Below, in pieces: positions 55,605-64,000 of a stretch of DNA of 64,000 nucleotides; position 1 is the first letter of the stretch; the number at the start of each line of letters is the position of its first letter. Position numbers and translations under genes: made by a program. The stretch comes from Pseudomonas putida (lineage in GTDB: Bacteria; Pseudomonadota; Gammaproteobacteria; Pseudomonadales; Pseudomonadaceae): assembly GCF_016406145.1 (NCBI RefSeq), contig NZ_CP066306.1, forward strand, positions 3,844,001 through 3,908,000. Direction: 5' to 3'. The notes under the pieces were generated by a model. That model was not told the origin of the DNA. It worked only from the letters and a program-made list of their open reading frames with translations, and searched no databases.

Positions 55605-56957
55605 ATGGCAATGACCAAGACCCGTTCCCGCAAAGCCCTGTACATCGGCCTGCCCCTGGCCCTGACCGTTGCCCTGGCAAGTGCCGCTGGCTACTTCTAC
55701 TGGCGGCACCTGCACGCAGGCTACCCGCTGAAGATCGTGCAGCAGGCTGAGGAGCTGCACGAGCACATGCTCTCGTTCGACAGCCATATCACCGTGCCAT
55801 TGAGCATGGGCAGCGAGGGGCACGAAGTGGACAAGGATGGCCCGGGCCAGTTCGACCTGGCCAAGGCCAACCGCGGCCGCCTCTCTGGTGCCGCCCTGAC
55901 CGTGTTCGGCTGGCCGGAAATCTGGAACGGCCCGAACGCCCCGCACCGCCCAACCCCCGGCTTCGTCGATGCCGCCCGGCAAGAACAGGAAGGGCGCTAC
56001 AAGATCATCACCGGCATGGTCCGCGACTTCCCCAACCAGGTCGGTATCGCTTACACCCCTGACGACTTCCGGCGCCTCAACGGCGAAGGCAAGTTCGCCA
56101 TCTTCATCAGCATGCTCAATGCCTACCCACTGGGCCACGACCTGTCGCAGCTCGACCTGTGGGCAGCACGTGGCATGCGCATGTTCGGCTTCAGCTACGT
56201 CGGCAACAACGATTGGGCCGATTCTTCGAGGCCGCTGCCGTTCTTCAACGACACCGCCGACGCCCTTGGCGGCCTGTCACCGCTGGGCGAGCAGGCAGTG
56301 AAACGCCTGAACGACCTGGGGGTGATCATCGACGTTTCACAGATGTCCACCTTGGCACTCGAAGATGTCGCTCGCCTGACGCGCGCGCCAATCGTCGCTT
56401 CGCACTCGGCACCGCGGGCGATGGTGGATATCCCGCGCAACCTCTCCGACAAGGAGATGCAACTGATCAAGCAGAGCGGCGGCGTGATTCAGGTGGTCGG
56501 CTTCGGTCAGTACCTAAAGCCGTTGACCCAGCCGGTGGTGGACAAGCTCGATGCCCTGCGTGCGCGCTTCGACTTGCAACCATTGCAAGGCCTGACCAAT
56601 GCCCTGATGCCGGGCGACGCGGTGATCGCCATCTGGCCCGAGGCACGCTTCGGCGAGTATGCAAGCTCGCTGTACGCCATCCTTGAAGACGAACCCAAAG
56701 CAACCTTGAAACAGTATGTCGACGCCATCGACTACACCGTGAAAAAGGTGGGTATCGACCACGTCGGCATCGCCTCGGACTTCAACGATGGTGGCGGCCT
56801 GGAGGGCTGGAAGGACGTCAGCGAAATTAGCAACGTCACCGCCGAACTGCTGACCCGCGGCTACAGCGAAACAGACATTGCAAAGCTCTGGGCGGGCAAT
56901 TTCCTGCGCGCCTGGGAGCAAGTCCAGAACGCTGCCCAGCCTGTCGCCAACCGTTGA
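55605..56957 (+). CDS. pvdM: Pyoverdine maturation dipeptidase-like protein PvdM
   Basis: The 450-residue protein has an N-terminal signal or anchor segment (ALYIGLPLALTVALASAAG). A renal-dipeptidase-like (M19) barrel follows: SFDSHITVPLSM, GVIIDVSQMSTLALEDVARL, IVASHSAPRAMVDIPRNLSD and VGIASDFNDGGGLEGW. PvdM is needed for pyoverdine maturation in the periplasm. The usual family metal motif DxHxD is DSHIT here. An ATG at 55611 is an alternative start. Confidence 0.9.
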   Translation: MAMTKTRSRKALYIGLPLALTVALASAAGYFYWRHLHAGYPLKIVQQAEELHEHMLSFDSHITVPLSMGSEGHEVDKDGPGQFDLAKANRGRLSGAALTVFGWPEIWNGPNAPHRPTPGFVDAARQEQEGRYKIITGMVRDFPNQVGIAYTPDDFRRLNGEGKFAIFISMLNAYPLGHDLSQLDLWAARGMRMFGFSYVGNNDWADSSRPLPFFNDTADALGGLSPLGEQAVKRLNDLGVIIDVSQMSTLALEDVARLTRAPIVASHSAPRAMVDIPRNLSDKEMQLIKQSGGVIQVVGFGQYLKPLTQPVVDKLDALRARFDLQPLQGLTNALMPGDAVIAIWPEARFGEYASSLYAILEDEPKATLKQYVDAIDYTVKKVGIDHVGIASDFNDGGGLEGWKDVSEISNVTAELLTRGYSETDIAKLWAGNFLRAWEQVQNAAQPVANR

Positions 56958-56974
56958 GCCGAGCCCTGCCTACC

Positions 56975-58246
56975 ATGAGCAACCGCCGTAGCTTCCTGAA
57001 ACAGGCCGGCCTGCTGGCCGCGAGCCTGCCACTGCTGCCCCAGGCCCTGGCTGGCGCCAGCACACCACTGAGCGGCCCCGACAAATGGCGCAACCTGCGC
57101 ACGCTGTTCCCGCTCGACCCACAGGTCGCGCACTTCGCCAACTTCCTGGTGACCGCCCACCCGCGCCCGGTACAGGCAGCGATCGACCGCCACCGTGCCG
57201 CGCTGGACCGCAACCCCGCTGCCCTGATGGACTGGGAAAGCCAGTACGAATGGCAGCGCGAGGATGAAGTGCGCGAGTGGGCCGGACGCTACCTTGAAGT
57301 CAAACCGCGCCAGGTGGCCCTGACCGGCAGCACCACCGAAGGCCTGGCGATGATCTATGGCGGCCTGAAGGTCGGCGCCCACCAGGAGATCCTGGTCACC
57401 GAGCACGAACATTACTCCACCCACAAGGCGCTGGCCTTCCGCGCCCAGCGCCAGGGCACCCTGACCCGCAAGATCCGCCTGTTCGACGACCCATGGACAG
57501 TCTCCACCGACCAGGTACTGAGCACCCTGGACAAAGCCATCCAGCCACACACCCGCGTGCTGGGCATGACCTGGGTGCATTCCGGCAGTGGCGTCAAGCT
57601 GCCGGTAGGTGAGATCGGCGCGCTGGTGCGCCAGCACAACCGCAACCGCAGTGAAACCGAGCGCATCCTCTATGTGGTCGACGGCGTGCACGGCTTCGGT
57701 GTGGAAAACTTGCGTTTTGCCGACTTCAACTGCGACTACTTCATCGCCGGCACCCACAAGTGGATGTTCGGCCCGCGCGGTACGGGCATCATCTGCGCGG
57801 CCTCCACCGGCATGGAGCACCTCACCCCGACCATCGCCACGTTCTCCCGCGATGAAGACTTCGCCACCATCATGACCCCTGGCGGCTACCACGCCTTCGA
57901 ACACCGCTGGGCCACCAACGAGGCCTTCAAACTGCACCTTGCGCTGGGCAAGGCCGACGTGCAACAGCGCATCCACCAGCTCAACAGCCTGCTCAAGGCG
58001 CGCCTCGCCGAGCACCGTCAGGTCCAGCTGGTGACACCGCGCAGCGAACGCTACTCGGCCGGTTTCACGTTTTTCCGCATCAAGGACCGCGACGCCGACG
58101 CCGTCGCCGCCCACCTCACCGCCAACAAGGTGATGTGCGATGCGGTGTATCGCGATGTCGGCCCGGTGATCCGCCTGGCCCCCAGCCTGCTCAATGACGA
58201 GCAGCAGATCGACCGGGCCATGGCCCTGATTACCCAACAACTCTGA
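56975..58246 (+). CDS. pvdN: Pyoverdine side-chain modifying PLP enzyme PvdN
   Basis: From the ATG at 56975 the protein is 423 residues with a Tat-type signal (MSNRRSFLKQAGLLAASLP). It is a class V aminotransferase-fold protein, with GSTTEGLAMIYGGLKVG and the PLP lysine in AGTHKWMFGPRG (Lys262). PvdN converts the glutamate side chain of the pyoverdine precursor to succinamide in the periplasm. An upstream TTG at 56954 overlaps the pvdM stop and is not needed. Confidence 0.92.
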   Translation: MSNRRSFLKQAGLLAASLPLLPQALAGASTPLSGPDKWRNLRTLFPLDPQVAHFANFLVTAHPRPVQAAIDRHRAALDRNPAALMDWESQYEWQREDEVREWAGRYLEVKPRQVALTGSTTEGLAMIYGGLKVGAHQEILVTEHEHYSTHKALAFRAQRQGTLTRKIRLFDDPWTVSTDQVLSTLDKAIQPHTRVLGMTWVHSGSGVKLPVGEIGALVRQHNRNRSETERILYVVDGVHGFGVENLRFADFNCDYFIAGTHKWMFGPRGTGIICAASTGMEHLTPTIATFSRDEDFATIMTPGGYHAFEHRWATNEAFKLHLALGKADVQQRIHQLNSLLKARLAEHRQVQLVTPRSERYSAGFTFFRIKDRDADAVAAHLTANKVMCDAVYRDVGPVIRLAPSLLNDEQQIDRAMALITQQL

Positions 58247-58258
58247 CAAGGCATCCCC

Positions 58259-59140
58259 ATGACCGCTTCCCTGCATCGCCTGACCCTGGCCGGCCTGCTG
58301 GCCGCCTGCAGCCTGCCGGCCCTGGCAGCACAAGCCGCCAATACCCCAGGCACGGTGTTCCGTGACTGCGACAAGCTCTGCCCGGAGATGGTGGTGCTGC
58401 CCGCCGGCACCTTCAACATGGGCACCCCGGCCGACGAAATGGGACGCCAGGATGACGAAGGTCCGCAGCATGCGGTGACCTTCGCCAAGCCCTTCGCCAT
58501 CAGCCGCTTCCAGGTGACCGCCGAGCAATGGGACGGCTACCTCGAGGCCACGGGCACGCGCATCGCCGACGGCGACGATCGCCCTGGCCGCCGCTGCACC
58601 GCCAGCAAGCCCAGTTACAAACAGGGCCCGCAGCAACCGGCAGTGTGCATGAGCTACCACGATGTGCAGGACTACGTGGCCTGGCTGTCGAAAAAGACCG
58701 GCAAGCATTACCGCATGGTCAGCGAGGCCCAACGCGAATATGCCGCACGCGGCGGCAGCACCGGTATGTTCCCCTTCCCGATCGACCCGGACAGCACCCT
58801 GGAAATCAGCCAGCACGCCAACGTCTATGGCCCCAAGGATGGCTACAGCTATAGCTCGCCCGTGGGCAGTTACCCGGCCAACGCCTTTGGCGTGTACGAC
58901 ATGCACGGCAATGTCTACGAATGGGTCGCAGACTGCTACCACAACAGCTATGAAGGCGCCCCTGCCGACGGCAGTGCCTGGGGCCAGGCCAGCCGGGCCA
59001 AGGACAGCTGCAAGGTGGTAAGTATCCGTGGCAATGACTGGGGCGAGGCGCCGATCTTCTCCCGCTCCGGCAACCGCAACACCAATTTCCCGGGCCGCCT
59101 GGGTGACTGGCTGGGTGTGCGGGTGGTCCGCGACCTGTGA
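58259..59140 (+). CDS. pvdO: Pyoverdine maturation protein PvdO (FGE-sulfatase fold)
   Basis: The 293-residue protein has a signal peptide (MTASLHRLTLAGLLAACSLP). The formylglycine-generating-enzyme fold follows: VVLPAGTFNMGTPADEMGRQD, YRMVSEAQREYAARGG, GVYDMHGNVYEWVADCYH and FPGRLGDWLGVRVVR. PvdO is needed in the periplasm for the last oxidation steps of the chromophore. It follows pvdN after 12 bases. Confidence 0.92.
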   Translation: MTASLHRLTLAGLLAACSLPALAAQAANTPGTVFRDCDKLCPEMVVLPAGTFNMGTPADEMGRQDDEGPQHAVTFAKPFAISRFQVTAEQWDGYLEATGTRIADGDDRPGRRCTASKPSYKQGPQQPAVCMSYHDVQDYVAWLSKKTGKHYRMVSEAQREYAARGGSTGMFPFPIDPDSTLEISQHANVYGPKDGYSYSSPVGSYPANAFGVYDMHGNVYEWVADCYHNSYEGAPADGSAWGQASRAKDSCKVVSIRGNDWGEAPIFSRSGNRNTNFPGRLGDWLGVRVVRDL

Positions 59141-59151
59141 CGGTACGCGGT

Positions 59152-59175
59152 TAAATTGCCCCACGGGCCACTCGT
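59152..59175 (+). promoter_or_regulatory. PvdS-type promoter for pvdE
   Basis: TAAAT (59152-59156), 16 bases, CGT (59173-59175), 40 bases before the pvdE start at 59215. Confidence 0.82.
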
Positions 59176-59214
59176 CATAACGATGTACTTTTGCCTCTGA
59201 TCCAGGAATTCAAC

Positions 59215-60870
59215 ATGACCTCCAAAACCCGCGGGGCACTGAGCGAGCTGTTCACCCTGCTCAAACCGTTCTGGCCGATCGTCTCCCTGTCGGTCGTCAT
59301 GGGCATGGTCGGCGGCCTTAGCGTTACCGCTCTGCTGGCCACCATCAACAGTGGCCTGCACGCCGACGGTGGCCTGAGCAACAGCGTGATCCTCGGCTTC
59401 GCCGGGCTGTGTGCGCTGGCCCTGGCCAGCTCGATCTGCTCCGACATCGGCACCAACTACGTCGGCCAGCACATCATCGCCAAACTGCGCAAAGCCCTGG
59501 GCGAAAAGGTACTGTCAGCCCCGATCGAGCAGATCGAACGTTTCCGCAGCCACCGCCTGATCCCGGTGCTGACCCATGACGTCGATACCATCAGCGACTT
59601 CGCCTTTGCCTTTGCGCCCCTGGCGATCTCGCTGACCGTAACCCTTGGCTGCCTGGGTTACCTGGCCACCCTGTCATTGCCGATGTTCCTGATGATGCTG
59701 CTGGCAATCGGTATCGGCAGTGTCGTCCAGTACATCGCCCGAGGCCGTGGCATCAAAGGCTTCATGGCGGCGCGCGACGCAGAAGACCGGCTGCAGAAGC
59801 ACTACCACGCCATCGCCGAGGGGGCCAAGGAGCTGCGCATCCACCGCCCGCGGCGCCAGCGTATGTTCCGCCAGGGCATCCAGGACACCGCCGACGCGAT
59901 CTGCGCCACCCAGGTCCGCTCGATCAACACGTTCGTCATTGCCAAGAGCTTCGGCTCCATGCTGTTCTTCGTGGTCATCGGCCTGGGCCTGACCCTGCAG
60001 TTCCTCTGGCCAAGCGCCGACCCCAAGGCCATCAGCGGCTTCGTGCTGGTGCTGCTGTACATGAAAGGCCCGCTGGAACACCTGATCGGCACCTTGCCGG
60101 TGGTCAGCCGCGCGCAAATCGCCTTTCGCCGTATCGCCGAGCTTTCCGAGCAGTTTTCTTCGCCTGAACCGCACCTGCTGCTGGAGGACCACGGCAACCA
60201 GCCTGTCGTGGTCGACAGCCTGGAATTGCGCGAGGTGAGCTACGCCTATCAGGCCAGCCCCGGCGCCCAACCGTTCCAGGTAGGGCCGGTGAACCTGCGC
60301 ATCGCCCAGGGCGACATCGTCTTTGTGGTCGGTGAAAACGGCTGTGGCAAGACCACCCTGATCAAGCTGCTGCTGGGCCTGTACCCGCCGCAACAGGGGC
60401 AGATCCTGCTCAACGGCCAGGCCGTCGACGCACAGGTTCGCGACGACTACCGGCAATTGTTCACCACAGTGTTCGCCGACTACTACCTGTTCGATGATGT
60501 GGTGCAGGGGGACACGCACATCCCCGAAGACGCCAACCGCTACCTGGAGCGCCTGGAAATCGCCCACAAGGTCAGCGTCAAGGACGGTGCGTTCAGCACC
60601 ACCGACCTGTCCACCGGCCAGCGCAAGCGCCTGGCGCTGATCAACGCTTGGCTGGAAGAGCGCCCGGTGCTGGTGTTCGATGAATGGGCCGCCGACCAGG
60701 ACCCGACCTTCCGGCGGATTTTCTACACTGAGCTGCTGCCCGACCTCAAGCGCCTGGGCAAGACCATCATTGTCATTTCCCACGATGACCGCTACTTCGA
60801 CATCGCCGACCAACTGGTGCGGCTGCAGGCCGGCAAAGTCGTCGTCGAACACGCACCCGCCCTCGCCTGA
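59215..60870 (+). CDS. pvdE: Ferribactin exporter PvdE (cyclic peptide ABC transporter)
   Basis: From the ATG at 59215, with AGGAA upstream, the protein is 551 residues. It has six N-terminal membrane helices, then an ATPase with Walker A VVGENGCGKTTLIKLL, signature LSTGQRKRLALINAW and Walker B PVLVFDEWAADQDP. It exports the acylated precursor from cytoplasm to periplasm. The frame from a TTG at 59191 is rejected for lack of a ribosome site. Confidence 0.94.
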   Translation: MTSKTRGALSELFTLLKPFWPIVSLSVVMGMVGGLSVTALLATINSGLHADGGLSNSVILGFAGLCALALASSICSDIGTNYVGQHIIAKLRKALGEKVLSAPIEQIERFRSHRLIPVLTHDVDTISDFAFAFAPLAISLTVTLGCLGYLATLSLPMFLMMLLAIGIGSVVQYIARGRGIKGFMAARDAEDRLQKHYHAIAEGAKELRIHRPRRQRMFRQGIQDTADAICATQVRSINTFVIAKSFGSMLFFVVIGLGLTLQFLWPSADPKAISGFVLVLLYMKGPLEHLIGTLPVVSRAQIAFRRIAELSEQFSSPEPHLLLEDHGNQPVVVDSLELREVSYAYQASPGAQPFQVGPVNLRIAQGDIVFVVGENGCGKTTLIKLLLGLYPPQQGQILLNGQAVDAQVRDDYRQLFTTVFADYYLFDDVVQGDTHIPEDANRYLERLEIAHKVSVKDGAFSTTDLSTGQRKRLALINAWLEERPVLVFDEWAADQDPTFRRIFYTELLPDLKRLGKTIIVISHDDRYFDIADQLVRLQAGKVVVEHAPALA

Positions 60871-60874
60871 GCCC

Positions 60875-60903
60875 CACCCGGCGCGCCCCACGCGCGCCGG
60901 GTG
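60875..60903 (+). terminator. GC hairpin after pvdE, possible terminator
   Basis: CACCCGGCGCG pairs with CGCGCCGGGTG across a seven-base loop, 5 bases beyond the pvdE stop. Only TGTTT follows, so termination strength is uncertain. Confidence 0.5.
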
Positions 60904-60923
60904 CAGCTGTTTCGCCACCTGCC

Positions 60924-60947
60924 TAAATCACCCACCTGCCCCTTCGT
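60924..60947 (+). promoter_or_regulatory. PvdS-type promoter for the NRPS gene
   Basis: TAAAT (60924-60928), 16 bases, CGT (60945-60947), 43 bases before the NRPS ATG. Confidence 0.82.
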
Positions 60948-60989
60948 CTCTCTCAGTACGCTTAATTCTCCAGTGATGGCGAGACCGAG

Positions 60990-63900
60990 ATGACACCCCA
61001 GAACCAATCCACCGATGACGCGCTGCTGGCCCTGCTCTGCGAGCTCGACGAAACCGCCGCTGCCCCTGCCGGCATCGTTGCCCACGGCGCCGACCACGCG
61101 CCGCTGTCGTTCGCCCAGGAACAGCTGTGGCTGCTCGATCAGCTCGACCCCGATGCCGCCACCTACAACCAGCCGCGCGCCTTTTTGCTCCAGGGCCCGC
61201 TGCAGGCGCAAGACCTGCAACAGGCACTGGACCGGGTCATCGACCGTCACGACATCCTGCGTACCCGCATCAACGAGGTGCAGGGCCAGCCACGCCAGCA
61301 GGTCGATCGCGCAGCGCGGCTGAACCTGCGCTGCGTCGACCTGCGCAGCCAACCACAGCACGTGCTGCGCGAGGCGCTGCACACCGAAGCCGCCACCCCG
61401 TTCGACCTCACCCAGGCCCCACTGCTGCGCGCCTGCCTGTACCAGCTGGGCGCTCAACGCCATGTGCTGGCCCTGACCAGCCACCACATCGTCAGTGATG
61501 CCTGGTCCAATCCGGTGCTGCTGCGCGACCTCTCGCAGGCCTACGCCAACGCCTGCGCCGGCAGTGACTGTCAGCTGCCTCGCCCAGCGGTGCAGTACCT
61601 GGACTTCGCCCACTGGCAGCGCGGCGTCTACCAGGCCAGCCCGGCCCACGAACGCGCCGCCAGCTATTGGCGCCAGTACCTGCAAGGTGGCCTGCAACGG
61701 CTGGAACTGCCCACCGATCACCCGCGCGACAGCCGCCCAGCCACCGCTGCCGGGACCTGCACCCTGGCGTTGCCCGCCGCGCTGTTCAGCCAGCTGCAGG
61801 CAGCCTGCCGGGCCAATGGCCTGACGCCGTTCATGGTGCTGCTGGCCGCTTGGCAACTGGTACTTGGCCGCCATGCCCGGCAGGAGGATTTCATCGTTGG
61901 TGTGCCCAATGCCGGGCGCACCCAGGAACAGGTACAGGACCTGATCGGCTTTTTCGTCAACAGCCAGATCCACCGGGCACGCCTGGACCCGCGCCAGTCC
62001 GTGGCCGGCCTGCTTGAGCAGGTGCGCAAGCACGCCCTGGCGTGCCTGGAACATGCCGACTATCCGCTTGAGCAAGCGCTTGCTGAACAACGCCAAGGCA
62101 CCAACGGCGTACTGTTCCACTGCCTGTTCAACTGGACCAGCGACAATGCCGAGCAGCCCCCGGCCGGTTTCGCAGGTTTGCACATCGAGCCCTTGCCCAG
62201 TGCGCCGACTGCCGCCAAGTTCGACCTCAGCCTCAACGTTCAGGCGGGTCGCGAGCAGCTCGGCATCAGCCTCGACTACGATACCGCGCTGTTCGAGGCA
62301 GCCACCGCTGAGCGGCTGGGCGAGGACTGGCTGGCTATCCTCCAGGCCATGCTCGACCACCCCGAGTGCGCAATCGGTGAGCTTCATGCGCAACCTGCCT
62401 TGCAGCGTGAACAGTGGCTGGCGGCCGCACAGGGCCCCGCTGGCGATGCCCTCGACGGCCTGGCCGTGCACCAGCAGTTCGCACGCCTGGCGCGCAGCCA
62501 CGGCGAGGCCGTTGCGCTGGTAGCCGGTGACACGCGCCTGAGCTACCGCGCCCTCGACAACGCCGCCGAGCACCTCGCCCGCCGGCTGCAAGCCGCCGGC
62601 ATCCGCCCGGGCGAGCGAGTGGCGGTGGCCCTGGAGCGCGGCGCGCCGCTGATCGTCGCCTTGCTGGCCACCCTCAAGGCCGGCGCGGCGTATGTGCCGC
62701 TGGACCCCCAGTTCCCCGCCGAACGCCTGGCCTACATGCTTGAAGATTGCGGCGCCCCCCTGCTGCTGAGCCAGGCTTCGGTGCTGGCTGCCCTGCCAAC
62801 GCCAGGCCAGCAGGTACTGCTGCTCGATGATTTCGACCTGCAGACCGCGCACCAGCCCGAACCGGCCCTGGCCCTGGACTGCCCACCGCAGCAACTGGCC
62901 TACGTGCTCTATACCTCCGGCTCCACTGGCAACCCCAAGGGCGTGATGGTGCCCCATGGGGCACTGTCCAACTTCGTCGCGGCCATGGCCAAGGCCCCCG
63001 GCCTGCACCCGGGCCAGCGCCTGCTGAGCATCACCACCTGCTCCTTCGACATCTTCGGCCTGGAGCTGTACCTGCCGCTGTGCACCGGGGCGTGCATGGT
63101 GCTGGCCGACAAGCACACCGTGCAGGACCCGGCGGCAATCCTCGACCTGCTGATCAGCGAGCACATCGACGTGCTGCAGGCCACCCCGTCGACATGGCGC
63201 ATGCTGCTCGACAATGACCCCGACCAACGCCTGCCTGCACTGACCGCGCTATGCGGCGGGGAGGCGCTCGGCGATGACCTGGCGGTAAGGCTGCTGGCCC
63301 GTTGCGCCGCGTTGTGGAACCTGTACGGCCCGACCGAGACCACCATCTGGTCGGCACGCCACGCACTGGCCCGCGCCAGCGCCCGCCCCGAACTGGGCCA
63401 GCCGATCGAGCGCACCGGCCTGTTACTGCTCGACGGCAACCTGCTGCCCAGCCCGCCGGGTGTAGCGGCCGACCTGTACATCGGCGGCGACGGCCTGGCC
63501 CAGGGTTACCACCAGCGCCCCGGCCTGACCGCCGAACGCTTCGTGCCGCACCCCTATGGCAAGCCCGGCGAGCGCCTGTACCGCACCGGCGACCTGGCGC
63601 GCCGCCACGCCAGCGGTAGCCTGGACTTCCTTGGCCGGGTCGATCATCAGGTGAAGATCCGTGGCTTTCGCATCGAGCTGGGTGAGATCGAATCGGCCCT
63701 GCTCACCCTGGACGCGGTGCGCGAAGCCGCAGTGGTCGCCCGCGACGGCGTCGATGGCGCGCAACTGGTCGCCTATGTAGTACCCGCCAGCAGGCCCGCC
63801 GACATCCAGGCATTCACCGCACACTGCCTGGCGCCGCTACGTGAGCAACTGCCGGGCTACATGCTGCCAGCACGCCTGCACCTGTTGCAGGCCATGCCGC

Positions 63901-64000
63901 TGACACCTAACGGCAAGCTCGACCGCAAGGCCCTGCCGGTGGTCGACGAAAGCCCGGTGCAGGCTCGATACCTGGCGCCGACCACTGACCTGCAACGCCA
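60990..64000 (+). CDS. Pyoverdine peptide synthetase (NRPS), 5' part: condensation and adenylation domains
   Basis: About 1003 residues lie in the window and the frame runs off the edge. A condensation domain comes first (LSFAQEQLWLLDQLDP; active motif HHIVSDAW at His165-Trp172). The adenylation domain has A3 YTSGSTGNPKGVMVPHG, A5 NLYGPTETTIWSA, A7 RLYRTGDLARR and A10 NGKLDRKALP. The specificity-pocket residues read D-I-L-Q-L-G-L-I-W-K by alignment to GrsA, which suggests glycine or another small residue. With no loading domain it is an elongation enzyme. It follows pvdE directly. Confidence 0.92.
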   Translation, partial: MTPQNQSTDDALLALLCELDETAAAPAGIVAHGADHAPLSFAQEQLWLLDQLDPDAATYNQPRAFLLQGPLQAQDLQQALDRVIDRHDILRTRINEVQGQPRQQVDRAARLNLRCVDLRSQPQHVLREALHTEAATPFDLTQAPLLRACLYQLGAQRHVLALTSHHIVSDAWSNPVLLRDLSQAYANACAGSDCQLPRPAVQYLDFAHWQRGVYQASPAHERAASYWRQYLQGGLQRLELPTDHPRDSRPATAAGTCTLALPAALFSQLQAACRANGLTPFMVLLAAWQLVLGRHARQEDFIVGVPNAGRTQEQVQDLIGFFVNSQIHRARLDPRQSVAGLLEQVRKHALACLEHADYPLEQALAEQRQGTNGVLFHCLFNWTSDNAEQPPAGFAGLHIEPLPSAPTAAKFDLSLNVQAGREQLGISLDYDTALFEAATAERLGEDWLAILQAMLDHPECAIGELHAQPALQREQWLAAAQGPAGDALDGLAVHQQFARLARSHGEAVALVAGDTRLSYRALDNAAEHLARRLQAAGIRPGERVAVALERGAPLIVALLATLKAGAAYVPLDPQFPAERLAYMLEDCGAPLLLSQASVLAALPTPGQQVLLLDDFDLQTAHQPEPALALDCPPQQLAYVLYTSGSTGNPKGVMVPHGALSNFVAAMAKAPGLHPGQRLLSITTCSFDIFGLELYLPLCTGACMVLADKHTVQDPAAILDLLISEHIDVLQATPSTWRMLLDNDPDQRLPALTALCGGEALGDDLAVRLLARCAALWNLYGPTETTIWSARHALARASARPELGQPIERTGLLLLDGNLLPSPPGVAADLYIGGDGLAQGYHQRPGLTAERFVPHPYGKPGERLYRTGDLARRHASGSLDFLGRVDHQVKIRGFRIELGEIESALLTLDAVREAAVVARDGVDGAQLVAYVVPASRPADIQAFTAHCLAPLREQLPGYMLPARLHLLQAMPLTPNGKLDRKALPVVDESPVQARYLAPTTDLQR

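Noticed and set aside
56861-59164. A 767-codon frame on the minus strand
   Set aside because: Antisense to pvdN and pvdO, both recognised with catalytic motifs; a codon-bias shadow.
60792-63227. An 811-codon frame on the minus strand
   Set aside because: Antisense to the NRPS condensation and adenylation domains and the end of pvdE; a shadow frame.

Overview
The window looks like chromosomal DNA of a fluorescent Pseudomonas of the P. putida type. The grounds are high GC with Pseudomonas-style codon use, a complete set of periplasmic pyoverdine maturation genes (pvdR, pvdT, opmQ, pvdP, pvdM, pvdN, pvdO, pvdE) leading into a siderophore NRPS, and core gene order familiar from P. putida genomes (kdp, gpsA, fabAB, htpG, sucDC-lpdG-sucBA-sdhBADC/gltA, etfAB/ETF-QO). 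No tRNA, rRNA, CRISPR array, insertion sequence or prophage was seen. The species assignment is inference from recognised genes, not from a database search.

Layout. Positions 1-7.4 kb are almost all minus strand: the 5' part of kdpFA (K+ uptake), an AI-2E-family permease, a DUF4892 protein preceded by a tiny coupled reading frame, two overlapping alpha/beta hydrolases, sixA with a DUF4389 membrane protein, and gpsA. From 7.5 to 12.5 kb lies a tightly coupled plus-strand operon of a TonB-dependent receptor, a periplasmic binding-like protein and a hybrid histidine kinase. Then come fabA-fabB, a periplasmic amidohydrolase, a pirin, a dienelactone-hydrolase-like enzyme, htpG, two overlapping hotdog thioesterases, a small lipoprotein, a DUF599 membrane protein and brnQ.

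Positions 23.5-36.5 kb form the TCA-cycle block. sucDC, lpdG, sucB, sucA and sdhBADC are all on the minus strand, transcribed from high to low coordinates as sdhCDAB, sucAB, lpdG, sucCD. gltA is divergent, and near-consensus sigma-70 promoters can be read for both sdhC and gltA. Positions 36.5-41.7 kb hold small envelope and accessory genes: a START protein, a YkgJ-type cysteine cluster protein, a MocR/GntR regulator, and a three-gene set of binding protein, DUF4398 lipoprotein and OmpA lipoprotein. Electron-transfer flavoprotein genes follow: etfBA on the minus strand and ETF-ubiquinone oxidoreductase on the plus strand. They are separated by a 556-base gap with a PsrA-like operator. Then come an mqsRA toxin-antitoxin pair with its palindromic operator, an MHS-type MFS transporter, a receiver-like protein lacking the usual aspartate, and an orphan FecI-type sigma factor.

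The last 15 kb is the pyoverdine locus. Every transcription unit in it has an upstream match to the PvdS iron-starvation promoter (TAAAT, exactly 16 bases, CGT): pvdRT-opmQ, pvdP, pvdMNO, pvdE and the NRPS. The NRPS synthesises the peptide in the cytoplasm and PvdE exports the acylated precursor. PvdP, PvdM, PvdN and PvdO mature it in the periplasm, and PvdRT-OpmQ secretes or recycles it. The NRPS runs off the right edge, and kdpA runs off the left edge.
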